A stretch of DNA of 64,000 bases from Branchiostoma belcheri (Eukaryota > Chordata > Leptocardii > Amphioxiformes > Branchiostomatidae): positions 1,523,234 through 1,587,233 of the forward strand of contig NW_017804487.1 of NCBI RefSeq assembly GCF_001625305.1. Reading direction: 5' to 3'. Both the position numbers and the translations under genes were made by a program. Within the stretch, counting starts at the first letter, position 1. Each line of letters begins with the position of its first letter. The notes beneath the pieces were generated by a model that was not told the DNA's origin, ran no database searches, and was given only the letters and a program-made list of their open reading frames with translations. Positions 34,101-49,100 of the stretch are shown piece by piece.

Positions 34101-37100
34101 CAACATGTAATCACCAGACGTGGTGACGGTACACTCAAGTTTTATCAACTTATATTAATGCCGCCACCAACAGGGCACAGCCCACTAATTCCAGCCCCTA
34201 TTGGAATATATGGAAAACATCTAAGAACTGAGCTGTCAACAATCACCTACTTGAGTGTTCAACTATTGCAAACACATATTGACAGGGTAGTCCAACTTCC
34301 AAATTGTCCATTTAGTCCAAAAATTTCACTTTTTGACCAGCGATACCTGGCACGGAAAATGCAAACACTGGCAGCATGACCTCTGACCCCCTTGAAGACC
34401 ACCAAAAGACAAGAAGATGGGATTGGTTTTAGAACCTACCAAGCAGCCAAAACAACCCTAACAGCCAGTTTTTTCAAGTTAATAGAAATAGAAATAACTC
34501 TCCAGCTGGAAAATGCCAGCATTTATCCACACATACCAAGAAAAAGGCTTTTTCAGTTGTTTGGCTGCACTCACTCAAAGGGGTCTCAGACTGGGCCCTC
34601 TGGGCATGCGCCATTTGGTGGCCTTTGCCCAACACGGGACGAATACATGATAGGACAATACTCATTTTTACCTGAGCGAAGTGAGGAAAGTCGTGTAAAG
34701 TGCCTTTTCCAAGGGCACAAGATCAGTGACATGTCAGGACTCGAACCCGGACTCGGTCAGGACTCACTTTATATTGAAAAGCGCTATATGGGGTCTTTGA
34801 GAATACCAGTATTTCTAGGTGGAGGTTTTAAAGAACTGGATGGGACTATCGAGAATGTTTTTACTGAAAAGCACTATATATAATCTCGATCCAAGCAGAT
34901 GATCTGGTTGGAGATTACACTATATGAAGGTTTATATTGAGAAGTGAGTTTGATGATCGTAACTTGTAAAATTGTATCCAGTCCTAGCCTCCCTCGCAGA
35001 CTTCCTCCCAGGGATGATGAAAAATATTCTGGATGAGAAAATCTTATCTGATATTGTCTTCTACTGCCATTTCTTCCAGCATATTTTCTATTTTTCATAT
35101 TTCCTTCCAGTTTCTGTATTTTTCTAATAACAAAGAATCTTATCAAAGAAGCCTATTCTAAAGTTTTTTTCGTTAATTTTTTTATCAATATATCGAGTCC
35201 TGATTATTGTCCATTACGACAGCTGTAGGCTACTGTAAACGGGAGGTTGTTGAGACCAAGGCTGGACAGGTGACTTTTCCACGTACAGACGGCGGAAGTT
35301 TCTCCTACTCTGCTGAACGCTGTAACTCGTCTGCAGAAAATGGTTAGTACATGTAACATCTTGACCTCTGACCTCCACTCCAAATCTGCCAAATTTTGAC
35401 TTTTTTTACCATAGAACGGCTAGGAATCTGATTTTGGCATTATGACTCTGCTTTGACTCATTGGACTTTGTGCTGTTATGTATACTGTTTGTTATTTTCA
35501 TTTGTTTGACCATGTCTTGTACTGTGCTGGCCCCGTCGTCGAAAAACAGTTATCGTAAGCTGAATGTTTTGATATTAAATAGTTAAAAAAATTACGCTAT
35601 TTGAGAGCTATTTATGAAACCTTTAATAAATGTGTACGTGTATTACTGGTAAACAGGGTTGATTTGGACCAAAAGCGAGTATCATTCGGAAATTGGCACT
35701 TATGAAATAGAGCAGAATCCTGTTAATGCCTTTTTTGCGTTTTAAAGTCAGAGAAATAGTTTGCATTTTACGAAGGGTACACCATCTCATTGACTTTTAT
35801 GCGCAAAGGGAAGACACATGAAAGCGTTTTTGTTTTTTGTTTGTTTGCATAACCCGCCTGTAAGCGGCAAAACAGCAGCTCTGTAGGTTGATTAAGTAGA
35901 AACTTTGAAAGAGTGACAGGTTTGATTCACTAATGTCAGTCAGGATCCAATAGCTCTCCTCAAACATGCCTAAACACCAACCTCCTGCCTAACGTTCTAT
36001 CGACATGGGGGACTCTTTTTAATTGACGTTAGTTATGGGTTCACCACACCACGAAGTGGTGGTGAACCCATATTGCTTTTTCTGATGTTTCTTCTCCTCC
36101 TTCTTCTTCTTCTTCTTCTTCTCCTGCCATTTTTTAAATGGATTCAGCTTCTTCATTTTAGGGCCTAAGGTCCTGAAATTTGGTATGGAGGTACAGTGGG
36201 CAAATACCCCTAGGCGTTTTTTAAATTTTTGTGATACAGGCTTTTAGAATGGTTTTATTTGAGTTTTTTGGCTGTGTTATAGCAAATGTATTACTGTGTT
36301 AGTGTGCCGTGTTTACCACGTCTGGGCATAAGTCATCACAATGGAATGCAGGGCATCAACCAATAGGCATGCAGCTTTCCTCTATACTTCTTGCTGATTG
36401 GCTGTTGGGATTTAACTTGATTAACACCTGCACAGAGCATTTCCATACTGACAGTATGTCTGTATTCAAGTGTTTTGGTAGGTATTTCAAGCTTTTCTGC
36501 TCCAGCATTGGAATGCGGGGCATGAACGTTTTTTTTTATTTTGAAAATCAACAGTTTGCATTATGCAATTAAAAATCCTAACCAATAAAGTAGGGAATAG
36601 CTATCCAACTGTTGTTTTAGTTGTATGTTACTTCATATTATAGTTATATCAATGTAAATAATTGTTTTCCCTTGTGTTTCTCATTCTTTCCCTGCCATGT
36701 CGTAAAATGTGGTGAACCCATCGCTGTATTTGCTCCAAAGCAAATATTGGCCTTTCTAGTTATCTATATTGACCTGATCTGAGTGCGAAAATAAGTGTTA
36801 AAACTGACGTTTTCAGGGGGGACCTGGTTGAGATTCGAACCCAGCAGTACTTTAGCCTTCGAGAAATCAAAAGACTACCATGTATTTGTGACATATATGC
36901 GTCTTCCTATTGCACCCCACAGACAAGCCCCTGGCCACTCGTTTCTGTCGGATCACAACAGATAGAACTGCAGTGTGGGACCAGCCTGTCCTCCTCACGT
37001 GTGGTATTGACTTACAAAACCTGTCTCAGGTACGTGTTTATACCATACACTGTATTTATATTACTACCTGAAAAGTAAATTTACCAATGGCAATACATGC

Positions 37101-40100
37101 AAGCACAGTTGTAAATAGTACCTGATTTTACAATGGTAGTAAAATAAAATTCAAGTCCGGTAATTTCGTCCAAACAATTGTAGTAGATATTGTAACCGCA
37201 CTTGATCTTTATCTACTATCATTGGACAATCCAGTACTTTTTCCAGAGTAAACACTACTAGATCTTAAGTTCTGTGCAGTAGAAACATACTACATGTACT
37301 TGTTATTGCATCGGGTTGCATGATATAGGAGCTCTACCGCTCTAAGATATACGCTTTCGTGTGAAAACACAGAGGAAACCACAACAGTACTAGGAGTTAC
37401 CAGCTATCCAACACGTACACTACTATTAAAATGACAATTTGTAAATGTATTGGTTGATTATGATGATATTTGAGATGGTTAAAGTTGCCCCTTCCAGCGC
37501 TTTCCGTTAGTACTGCATCGGGGGTTCATTTTTTTTTTTACATTTTTCAGATTGTAGTGAACAACGAGACAGCTCTATCTGTGGCAACGGAACTTCAGGT
37601 GATCACAACACAGGCTGAAACTCTCTCGTCTAGTGAAGTGAACTCCATTATAGACACTTTACAGGAAATAGTCAACGCCAGCGCGACTGAGCAGGTTAGA
37701 TTTTACTTTACAATTTCCTCGTCTTTTGCTTCTTGCCATCCTCTCTGACATTGTTTCCAATCTTTTCACAACTATTAGTTTATAATTATCATCCTCAACA
37801 TCTACTGCTTGCCGGGTTTTGCATCTGTAGCTTAGGAAACCTCATCAGTTCAGTTGCACTTCACAAAATTCATTTTTCGCATACCTTACAACATAAATAA
37901 TGTTTTGTTTCTTCGCTCACGTGTACCTTTCTTTCTTTCTTTTTCTTTCTTTCTTTTTTAATTGGCAATGACAACGGATCAATACACAGGTTATCAAGGC
38001 AGTCGTGACTGGTATAAGACCAATAAATGCAAACGTGCAAGCAAACATGAAATAAAGAAATCTACTATAACACAAAACCTGAAATAAAGATAACATATTG
38101 TAACTGCTTACAAATTACAGTACTACAATATAAAAATATCAAGGCACTCCTACCTAGTCAAGTCAACTATCAGCAATATGTGCAAAGAGTACCCTAACAC
38201 ATGCTTTAGGGTGCCTTTAGTTCTACAAGATCTCTGTACAGTTTTTTTTTTTTCATTATTATTACCTTCGCCAAGAAGGTTATGTTTTCGTAGGCGTTCG
38301 TGTGTGTGCCTGCCTGTCTGTAAACACGATAACACATACACACATGGGTCTTGATGGGAACTCGAATGATTTGATTTAAGGCCCCCTAGCGGCTTCTAAT
38401 GGTACTGCAGCTGAACTTATGGTTTTGACATCTCATGATCTGGACGTGCTAGGGTCACGAAATCTAGATGGTAGGTAGGTCTTGTGCTGGGGAATAGGAA
38501 AGTTATAATTCCATAATGGTAACTGCCCGGTATTTTATACTTGGGGTATTTGAAAGTTAAGTGAAGGTGAACATCATTAAACATATCTTATTTAGATAAG
38601 GACCTCATTTGCATAATTTATGAGGAAATTTTTTGTTAAGATAAGGCTGTCTTTTGATGGAGAATATTATCAACTGATATAATTCATGCAAATGAGGATC
38701 CTATTTGCATAATCAGGAGGAATCATCTTTCTCAGTCATAAAGATTAATATCATTTGGTGAAGGTATGAGATCGTGGGACTCTAGTTTAGTTGGGGAACG
38801 TTATCTAGGGTACTGGATTTTATTCTGCTTTCCCGATTCCTTGCCGAAATCTATTTGTATGTGCTCCTGAACATAAAAAATAATGGCACGAAGCTGGAAA
38901 AAACTTGCTGGTGTCTGTAACGGAGGCTATTTCATACCATAGATCGGAGACTCCATTTTGACAACTGTAGACAACCTGATTAAAGTGAACGCCACAGTTC
39001 TTCAGCAGAGTCAAGAAGAAACAAGAGGGCCGACCAGGTAACGTCTGACACATTCAAATTATCAGATCTGTACTGTACCTACATGTATGTATGTTGTATT
39101 GTCGCTATAAGCATCTATCATATCGCACTAGCTTATGCATTATCTGTCTGTAACCGCGAGTAGAATCTTACATGATTAGCCTTTGTTTCTGTGCTGTACA
39201 GCAGTCATATTACATTTCATTTCAAAACAGTACCTACACTTTACGCCATGCTTTATTGTATGCTCAAATCTTAAATACAAATATTCATGAAATGTAACTG
39301 AAATACCAGACGGCACGTAATTTGACAGATGGTAAAGAAGTGGAAAACACGACCATTTGAGGATCTTCTTCTTCTTCTTGAGTACTCTCTAACCACCCCT
39401 ACTGGGGTATCACTGAGAGGGGGATCTTATGTTGCAATCTTATGTTCGACAACATTTTACCTCGCTATTTTTAGAGCCGTCCAGGCATTGGAGACATTTG
39501 CTGACACGGTTATACTGACAACAGATACGTACACTGCCGTGCGACCAGGAGTGGCACTGCAGGCAGCTGACATCAGTCCAGAAGAGTTGGACAAGGGGCA
39601 AGGTAAGCAAAACTGGACAGTATATCCAATCATTACGTTAATGAAGGTAACTCATCCAGGGTGGTAATAGTAATAATAATAAAGTAGTTTTGTGTTCTCA
39701 AACTGGATGAATTTTTAAAAAATCCACCCAGTATGAGAAGACTAAACTACTTTATTATTATTGTTATATCAAATCATAGTTAGTCCATGTTAATTTGATC
39801 TGGGAACCCCAAAACTAAGGCGAGCGTGCGAAAAAAAAATTGTCAAAAAATTGAATCATGTTATGAAATCTATGTTGTCATGAAGGTTGAACAAAGGACT
39901 AAACACACAGAGTATGGTATGGTGAATAATGAATGAATGAACTTTATTGCACAACAATCGTACAAGGTACAATGTATGGCAGTACTACAACACTAAACTA
40001 GTCTAGAGAAATACAACAAAAACATGTCCAATAACAGGTAGGTAACATAGTGTGTTGATATATAATTATGTATTAATTATTTGATCTCGCATATGTAATG

Positions 40101-43100
40101 AGCTATGGAGAAATTGACCTATGTAAACAGAAATAGAGGTTGGGCATGATAACAATACATGGAACATATCGAGCTGTGTATCAGGTAGTATGAGGTCCGT
40201 CTTAGTAGTTATATTCTGTAATAGCACATCTCTTTCTTTACTATAGGTAGGACAAGTCATAACAAAATGAAATTCATTTTCAACATTTAGATTACATGTG
40301 GGACACAGTCTCTGAGTGGCTGGTGTGTTTTGGTGTCTTCCCTTTTCAATTTGAAGACAATGTGCACTTATTCTCAGTTTTGTTATGCTAATTGTAAACG
40401 ATTTGTTTTGTATTGATGTAAGATAATCTTCCATGCCGAAGTGTTTCTTTATTTTAGAATATGTTTGGAGTTTGCTAGTATTTCTCAGTTGTTCTCTCCA
40501 GCCAGAAAGAAACGTGTCCTTGAGACGCTGTTTAAATATGTTTCCAAAATGGTTGGCATTAACTGCGGGGTTAAGCCAAACATTTTGGAACCCATGTCTA
40601 CATAATATATCCTGAACGTGAGTAGCCCAGTCATGTTCTTCTTCGACTGAAGTGTCGTATGCTTTTTTGACAAGTCTATCGTTTGGTAAATTATTTATTC
40701 TAATCCAGTATTTAATCATTTGTGTTTGGCTGTCCACGAATAAAGGAAAAACTCCTAATTCGCCCCTCACAGCGGCATTTACAGACCCTTTCGGGACATT
40801 TAGCAAAATTTTATAATATATAATAGACTCTTAATTTTAATTCCTGCGTCACATTTTCTTTTCCTGAACTGATTTCGGCATTCTTAGACATTAGTATCGT
40901 TCCAAAATATTTCAATAGGCATATATTTTGTACTTTTTTGAACGATTTACAGTATGGTGGAAAACTTTTAAAAAACCCTATCCAGACTGGGCTTTTTTTT
41001 GGCTTGGTGGGACGGGGGCTCCCTCAGAATTCGCGAACGGTATGTTGTATGACAACCAAATTTTAAGAGGATTGTGTACTAGTACAAATTAATCATAAAT
41101 ACAATTTATATGTTGTTATGACGTGTAACAAGACTACAACTAAACACCCTGTGTACATATTTCAGAGGATTCTTTCCACTAAGGAACCCAGTTCTTTGCA
41201 CCACAACCTTTCCTATGTCTCCAACCACCATAGTCACAGAACTCTTTATGCTACTAGATTAACTTAAGCTCTGGAAAAAACAAAAACGAATGCAAAAAGC
41301 TTCAGATAGAGAAGCATTTCCACATGGAATAACTTACCATCAGACCTTAAGCATTTAAGAACAAAGGACAGTTTCAAATCAGGACTGGTCAAGTACGTCC
41401 ATTCTAAAACAATAGCAAAGTAGAAGAAATCAATATAGCTCAAGTTAAAGCATATTAATGTAATATAATTTGCAATTCTTTTATTAAAACTGTAAAGTTG
41501 AATGTCATTTTAATGACTATAAAGCATGTAGGATTAAAATTGTGTAAGTCTAGTGGCATAGATGCCCAATGTCATTTTTATATGATGTGAAGTCTGTGTA
41601 TTGTTTCGTCTAATATGTTGTTGGAATCCAGGAAGATTAGTCGCACAAAAATCTGTATCCTAATAAAGTATTAAAGTATCAAAATTAGGCAAAAAGAAAT
41701 GGAAGTATTGATGAAATTTTAAGACAAAAAATAACCAGTATATACCTGTTCTAATGATATGGTCCGCCATCTTGGATTTTGGCTTATGACGCCATCCAAT
41801 GAGCGTAAATTATGCATTTTAATGATTAAATTTACATAAAATTATATAGGATGTTATTAATATTAGAAACCATGTGTAACTTAACATAAAACCTATAAAT
41901 TTCTATTGTTGAAACGAAAATTACTAAATTTAGCAAAAAATGCTAAATTCACACAAAAATTCATTATCTTTTTTGCCAACAATATTCTAGGAAAAGTCAA
42001 AGTTTGGCAGTTCTAGCGCTAGCCGTACAGACGCTCTGTGACATCAAAGTCGGCGCGGGCACTTTTAGCCCCCCCCCCGGTCTAGGTAGGGTTAAAGGTA
42101 GAAAATTCTGAACACGCGAACGTAGTGCGTGATTAAAAATCATATGCTCAAAAATTGATGCTTGTGTTGTTCTTGTACTTTCATTTGACCTTGACTAGTT
42201 ATCATTATTTAATACAAAGAAAATTGTTAATCAAGCAAATGGATGTTTATCTATTTCGGTGCTATAGTAACAGTTTCCTTATGTATCACCCTACCTTCAT
42301 CGAAGTATTTTGTTTGGCAAGTCTTTAAGCTAACGAGAAAATCTGTTATCTTTTGAAGGATTCGCCTTCTTTCCGAGTGGAAACGACTCTACCAGGCTGA
42401 CGAAAGGCAACGTTACAAGCTTCACTACGGAGGATGGAGAAGGCATTCAGCAAACTGCTGACGTCTCAATCTTGTTACCTCTAAACATCTCAAATGTGAT
42501 ACAGTTCAACAATACAGCAGGTACTTTTAGCTCTTTTACAATATTGGACAATTGCTCTCATTTCTGATGTATTTAAGTCATTCTACCATTGCCAAAAGTA
42601 CATCGAGAAAAGTACTAGCTAAACTGCACAATATACATTCTTTACGCACACCTTAAAGCATGCGTAAAGGCCCAAATTCATCACTCTCGCGTGCCTTAAT
42701 GCATGCTCTAAGGTGTACTTAAAGAATGTATATTGTGCAGTTTAGCTAGGATAGAATTAGTGTACTTGTGTCATCCTAGTAGACAACACAACTCAACGGT
42801 TGACCTCTGAGATATTTGGCATATGAAAAAAAGGAAGGACAAGAATGGCTATGGTCCCATGGCTGTTTTTATTTGTAATATAATACAGAAGTTACAAGGA
42901 TTTAGTATCTGCTGTTCTGGACATGTTATAGACATGTTTGGTGAGACAAAATCCAAGGAGAATCAAAAGAGAGTTTCTCTTGCTTCCCTCTCAGAAGTCC
43001 GTCTGAGTTACACGCTCTACAACAGCAGCAGCCTGTTTGTGGAGACTTCCCAGCGTATCGCGCGACCTTCCCAGGGTTCCGTAGGAACCCGCATCATCGG

Positions 43101-46100
43101 CGGCAGAATCGCAGGGAGGCAGGTCAAGAACCTGCCTGAACCGGTTATCATCACCTTTACACCCCTACAGGTAGCTTTTGTTAGGACACATCGGTTTGAT
43201 TGTATGAATAACATCCTCTGGAAAAGGTTGGCAAAAAAGTTGCCTTCATTATAAATTCTACGTGGTCATGAAGGTTAAGCAAATGACTAAACACATTATT
43301 CGTGTGGTGAAACATATTGTGTTGCCTCATGTTTCTACTTCTTCTCCTGCTCCTTTCATTTCGTTAAATGGCTTCAATTTCCTCTTTTTTTGAGCCAGAT
43401 GACATGAAATCTGGCATAGATGTATCTGTATCTGCATCATTATAGCCGGTATAACCGCCCCTCGGCGTGACACACCAGCTTCGCAGGCACGCGGCGTGAC
43501 GGCAGCTAAGAGTGGCTAAATTGACAGAGTGACCAAATACCCCAGATGTGTTTTTTAGTTAAATTTTTTGGATTCGGGCTTTACTTCGTTTTTTAACCAT
43601 TTTCTGACCAAATATGTACATTTGGAGTCCTGGAGACCTAGTATTACACACAAATCGTCTGAAATTTAATACGGGTATGTTTTTAGGTTACAACTTTACA
43701 TTATAATTGAGGGATGCGTCATCAGAATATCTGGCACAGCAAGAGTCAACAGGCATGCAGCTTTTCTCTATTCTTCTTGCTGATTGGCTGTTGGGATTTA
43801 ATTGGGTTAGCTGCATTAACAGCTCCACCAACCCATACCATATTGACAGTATATACTGTCATAAGTGTTTTTGGCAGGTGGATCAAACTTTCCCGCTCAA
43901 GCATTGAAATGCCGGGCATAAACGCTGTTTTACTTCCATGACAAAAGTAGGTTTTTTGGCGTGTCTGTGTGTGTGTGTCTGTGTCGGTGTTTCTTTCATG
44001 AGTGTTTCTGTTTCCACACATTTGTAGTCAGCATGACTTCTGAACGCCTTTACCGATTGTGATGATATTTTGTATGTTGCTAGGTCGTAGAAAGACAAAG
44101 GTCAAGGTTAAATAAGGGCCTCCTGGTGCCTGACCTTGGCACTGCAACAAATTCCGTTTTTTTATCTTTTGACCTGAACTTGCTACGGTCTTGGATTTTT
44201 GGTGACGGATGGCATTTTCTGTCAGGAATAAGACGTGTACGTTTTGCCCTCCTTGCCGCTTGTCCTGGAACTACAGGCGAGTTTCTGGCGATATCTTTTA
44301 AAGCAGATAAGTCCAGAAAGGAAACAACATATTTTTATAATTTTTGGTATGTAGGTAGCTTAATGAGATATAGATGTACATAATCAAATGCAAATAATGC
44401 AAATTAAGACCTAATTAACATAATTAAAGAGAAAAATCTGTAATTACAGTGTTTTACATGATAGTACTTTCATACATGTAATGCATATAATTTGCAAGTG
44501 GAACATGAAAAGATACCAATTATGCAAATAATCACCTTTTTTGCATAATTAATTTGAAAAGTCCGAGGTTTCTTAATGATTAATGATTGAAATTTTATAC
44601 CCTGTGACATATATAAGTTAGGTTAACATCACTATGCATGTATTATGTTACTGTAGAAGTCTTTTTTATAATTAATTGTTGACTTAAAATATTGCCAAAA
44701 GATAAGAATTTCACAAGTATAATATTGTAATTTGAATCTACAAAACCATAAATTTAACAAGATATATGGATATCATGACCTTATTTCCATAATCAATGAG
44801 ACGAATCCCCCCAAAATTTTACATAAACTCTACATATTTCATGGTGGTTTAAAGTCTCCGAACTTTTGTTTATTTTGAAATTCAACAGTTTAAATTATGC
44901 AAATAAAAATCCTAACAATAATTTAGAGGATAGCTATCCATTTTTTTATTCTTAGTTATATGTTACTTCATAGTATAGTTTTATCAGTGTTAATTATTGT
45001 TTCTCCCTGTGTTTCTCCTTCTTACCCTGCCATGTTGTAAACTGTGGTGAAGCTATGCTGCATTTGCTTGCTCCAAAGCAAATGTCGGCCTTTTTAGTTT
45101 CTTCACATTTCTTCTTTTCTTTAATCAATTTTGGCATCCTACAACACCTGTATCGTTTTCCAATATTTTTGTTGCAATTTACGGTATATTATCTACTCAT
45201 TGCCCATGGTAAGATGAGAAGACCTCAAGAAGTACAAAAATAAGTAGTATTTGCTCATTTTGCAGATGCTTTGTACGATTTACAGTATGATCGAAACCAT
45301 TTGTTTTAAAATCAACATGGCCTTATTACGGTATTCTAACCCAAATAATAAGGATATTCATGTCAAAACGATAAACGGAGTTATGATCAACAGAAATTAA
45401 GTTTCCAATTCATTTTTTGGAGTTAGGGTTCTCTTCTACTCTCTTCATTTTTTAGATTCAGGATTAAACTGATTTGTCTGATCTTTCTCTAGAGTTTTCT
45501 TTCTGAAGACGTCAAGGGGGTCACATGTGTGTTTTGGGACTTTGAGGCCGAGGCAGGACAGGGGGCCTGGTCAACGGAGGGGTGTGAGAACATGCCGGGC
45601 GAGACAAAGGAACGGTACACGTGTGCCTGTAACCACCTTACCAACTTCGCCCTGCTATTTGTAAGTAATCGTACGGCTGCTGTTAATGTCATTGCATGCT
45701 GCTGTTTAGTAATAATGGTGACCTGCATAGTAGATTGCTCAGAAAATCACAAGAAACCTCACAGTAGGTGTGCGACTTTTATTAACAGTACATTTGGACT
45801 TCTGAATACTGAGTGTATACCCAGTACAGATACGTATACCCTTTGCCAACGTATAATGATATACCCTTTGCTTGATAATCCGTGACCTCTATTATACATG
45901 TTTGTCACGTATCACGTTTTAATTTGACACGTTTTAAGGACCATAAATTTGGACGTTGTGTTCCAGTGAATTATCGTATCACGCCTTGCACCTGTTGAAG
46001 CAGTTAATATAACCTGGAATGATATTAGGGTAGATTTCTTGCACAAAGCTGTTGAGAATTTATCTGTTGGCTCACTGTGACGTTTAGGGTTGTAATATTT

Positions 46101-49100
46101 TCAGGATTTGTATGGCGTGGGTTTTGGAGGCCACAGAAAGCCGCTAGAGGCAATCACTATTGTGGGCTGTGTCGTCTCCATCGTTTGTCTGGTCCTCACT
46201 ATCACTATACTCGCTTTCATCGTCACTAGGTAGGTTAACGTTGCGTCTGACGAACTTAATCTAGAACGTAAAAACTTTTCTCTCTGACCTTTAATTGATC
46301 ACTCATTTCACCGCACATTTTCAAATCAAGCAAATAAAATATGGTCATGTGTTTGGTATTACATCAGAGAGAAACGTGGTACCAATAGACTATAGAGGTC
46401 ATGTCATTCTAAATTCCAGGAAAGACAAACATAATGCCAATAAATACTATATATATATATAATCGTATTCCAGGAAAGACAGACAAGTTATCAGTAGAGG
46501 TAATGTGTTTCCAAATTCCAGGACAAAATTTAACGCCGGGTCATTAGAGGCCACGTGGTTCGTATTCCAGGAAGGACACAAAAGGTATCAGTACAGGCCA
46601 CATGTTTCCGACTTCCTGAAAAACAAACGCCATGTTCGTAAAAATTGCATGGTTCTAATTCTAGGAAATAGTGTTATTAAACCTCATGTATTTCTAACTC
46701 CAGAGGAGACAAACGCCGTACCAGAACAGGCCATGCTAAGAACCAGCTACTCGTCCTTATCAACCTCTGCGTGGCTCTGCTGGCCACGCTCATCATCTTC
46801 CTCGCTGGCATAAACCGGACGGCTTCTCCCATTGGCTGTATGGTTGTGGCAGCATTGTTACACTACTTCCTATTGGCTTCTTTGATGTGGATGGCAGTGG
46901 AAGCCGTGAACATATACCGAGCCGTTGTGCATGTTTTTGACCATGTTTCTGGGAACTTCATCATCAAGGCTGGGGCTGTAGCGTGGGGTAAGTTTTTGCT
47001 TCGTCTGTGGAGGTTAGACACCCAGTTCATAAAAACGATAATACAGTCATCCTTGTGAAGTACTGATTTTGAGATTTCTCCAGTATCACTGACGAAAGGT
47101 AATGAATGCTACCTAAAATATTTTACCATTTCCTATATCATGTCCAGTTGCGAGTAACTGTTTTTGGCGTAATTATGGGTTCACCACACCACGAAGTGGT
47201 GGTGAACCCATATTGCTTTTTCTGATGTTTCTTCTCCTCCTCCTCCTCCTGCCATTTTTTAAATGGATTCAGCTTCTTCATTTTAGGGCCTAAGGTCCTG
47301 AAATTTGGTATGGAGGTACAGTGGGCAAATACCCTTAGGCGTTTTTTAAATTTTTGTGATACAGGCTTTTAGAATGGTTTTATTTGAGTTTTTGGCTGTG
47401 TTATAGCAAATGTATTACTGTGTTAGTGTGCCGTGTTTACCACGTCTGGGCATGAGTCATCACAATCGAATGCAGGGCATCAACCAATAGGCATGCAGCT
47501 TTCCTCTATACTTCTTGCTGATTGGCTGTTGGGATTCAACTTGATTAACACCTGCACAGAGCATTTCCACCTGCACAGAGCATTTCTTGCTGATTGGCTG
47601 TTGGGATTTAACTTGATTAACACCTGCACAGAGCATTTCCATACTGACAGTATGTCTTTATTCAAGTGTTTTGGTAGGTATTTCAAGCTTTTCTGCTCCA
47701 GCATTGGAATGCGGGGCATGTAAGGTTTTTTATTTATTTTGAAAATCAACAGTTTGCATTATGCAATTAAAAATCCTAACCAATAAAGTAGGGAATAGCT
47801 ATCCAACTGTTGTTTTAGTTGTATGTTACTTCATATTATAGTTATATCAATGTAAATCATTGTTTTCCCTTGTGTTTCTCATTCTTTCCCTGCCATGTCG
47901 TAAAATGTGGTGAACCCATCGCTGTATTTGCTCCAAAGCAAATATTGGCCTTTCTAGTTTTAAATGTTTCTACTATGTTGTAATTATGTAATTTTAATTA
48001 ATTGTTTGAGCCTTGGAAGATTAGCCCTTCGGGGCTAAAAGGTTTCGAAATAAATGAAATAAATGAATGGTTTAGGTGCAACAAGGTGTTCGGTGTGATA
48101 TACCTGCGAAGCTGGTGTGTTACGGTGAACTGCAGTTAAATACGTTAACCGATTCAGATTGCATTGGAACCGAAATACTCTGAAGGTAAGATACACCTCA
48201 CCCCTGGGACTTCAGACAAAATATATGGTCGGGGTTCCCCAAGGAAACATCATGGGACAACTACTCTTCCCTTATAATTTGGATGCCATACCAGACCTGG
48301 ATAAGTCGAATGTGACGCTGTCTGTCCTAGGTACTGATGGGCCTACACAATCCCGGGGACGGACACATCGACCCCCTACTCGCTCACCCAGGCTTATGCC
48401 ATCGGTGCCCGGATGTACGGGGCAGACATCTACCAACAGACTGGGGTGACTGGGATGAGCATGCGCAGTGATGGCAGCTGGAATGTGGACACACCTCATG
48501 GCACCATCCACGCACAGAGGGTGGTCAATGCTGCTGGTACGAGTACAAGACTGATATATTTTCTTTTTCTGTCCCCAAAACAAGAGCTACTGCTGATATA
48601 TATACAACCATAGTACGTCAATTTAGAATCATTTAAAGCATCTTGCTTTGAACGCCACAGACATATCGAATTCTGCTAAGTCAAGACAAGATNNNNNNNN
48701 NNNNNNNNNNNNTTTGAAAATCAACACTTTGCATTATGCAATTAAAAATCCTAACCAATAAAGCAGGGAATAGCTATCCAACTGTTGTTTTAGTTGTATG
48801 TTACTTCATATTATAGTTATATCAATGTAAATCATTGTTTTCCCTTGTGTTTCTCATTCTTTCCCTGCCATGTCGTAAAATGTGGTGAACCCATCGCTGT
48901 ATTTGCTCCGAAGCAAATATTGGCCTTTCTAGTTGTTTTTGCTTTTTCTCATAATCGGTACACAACCGTAGCGGGATACGGAATTCTAATTGGTCTAATA
49001 ATAAGTTTCATAATATAAATCAGCCTCTCTTATCATTCCGCCTCAACAGTTACAAAAATTAATTGATTAATTTTAAAAAGCGCTTTGACATGTTTGTACA

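Noticed and set aside
34392..34883. 163-codon plus ORF
   Set aside because: Runs through a dispersed repeat in a GPCR intron; no recognisable domain.
36309..36572. 87-codon ORF recurring at 47433-47723
   Set aside because: Conserved only because the two HINE-like copies are near-identical; no start context or domain.
44126..44383. 85-codon plus ORF
   Set aside because: Lies in a dispersed repeat (family around GGCGTGTCTGTGTG) nested in a HINE-like element.
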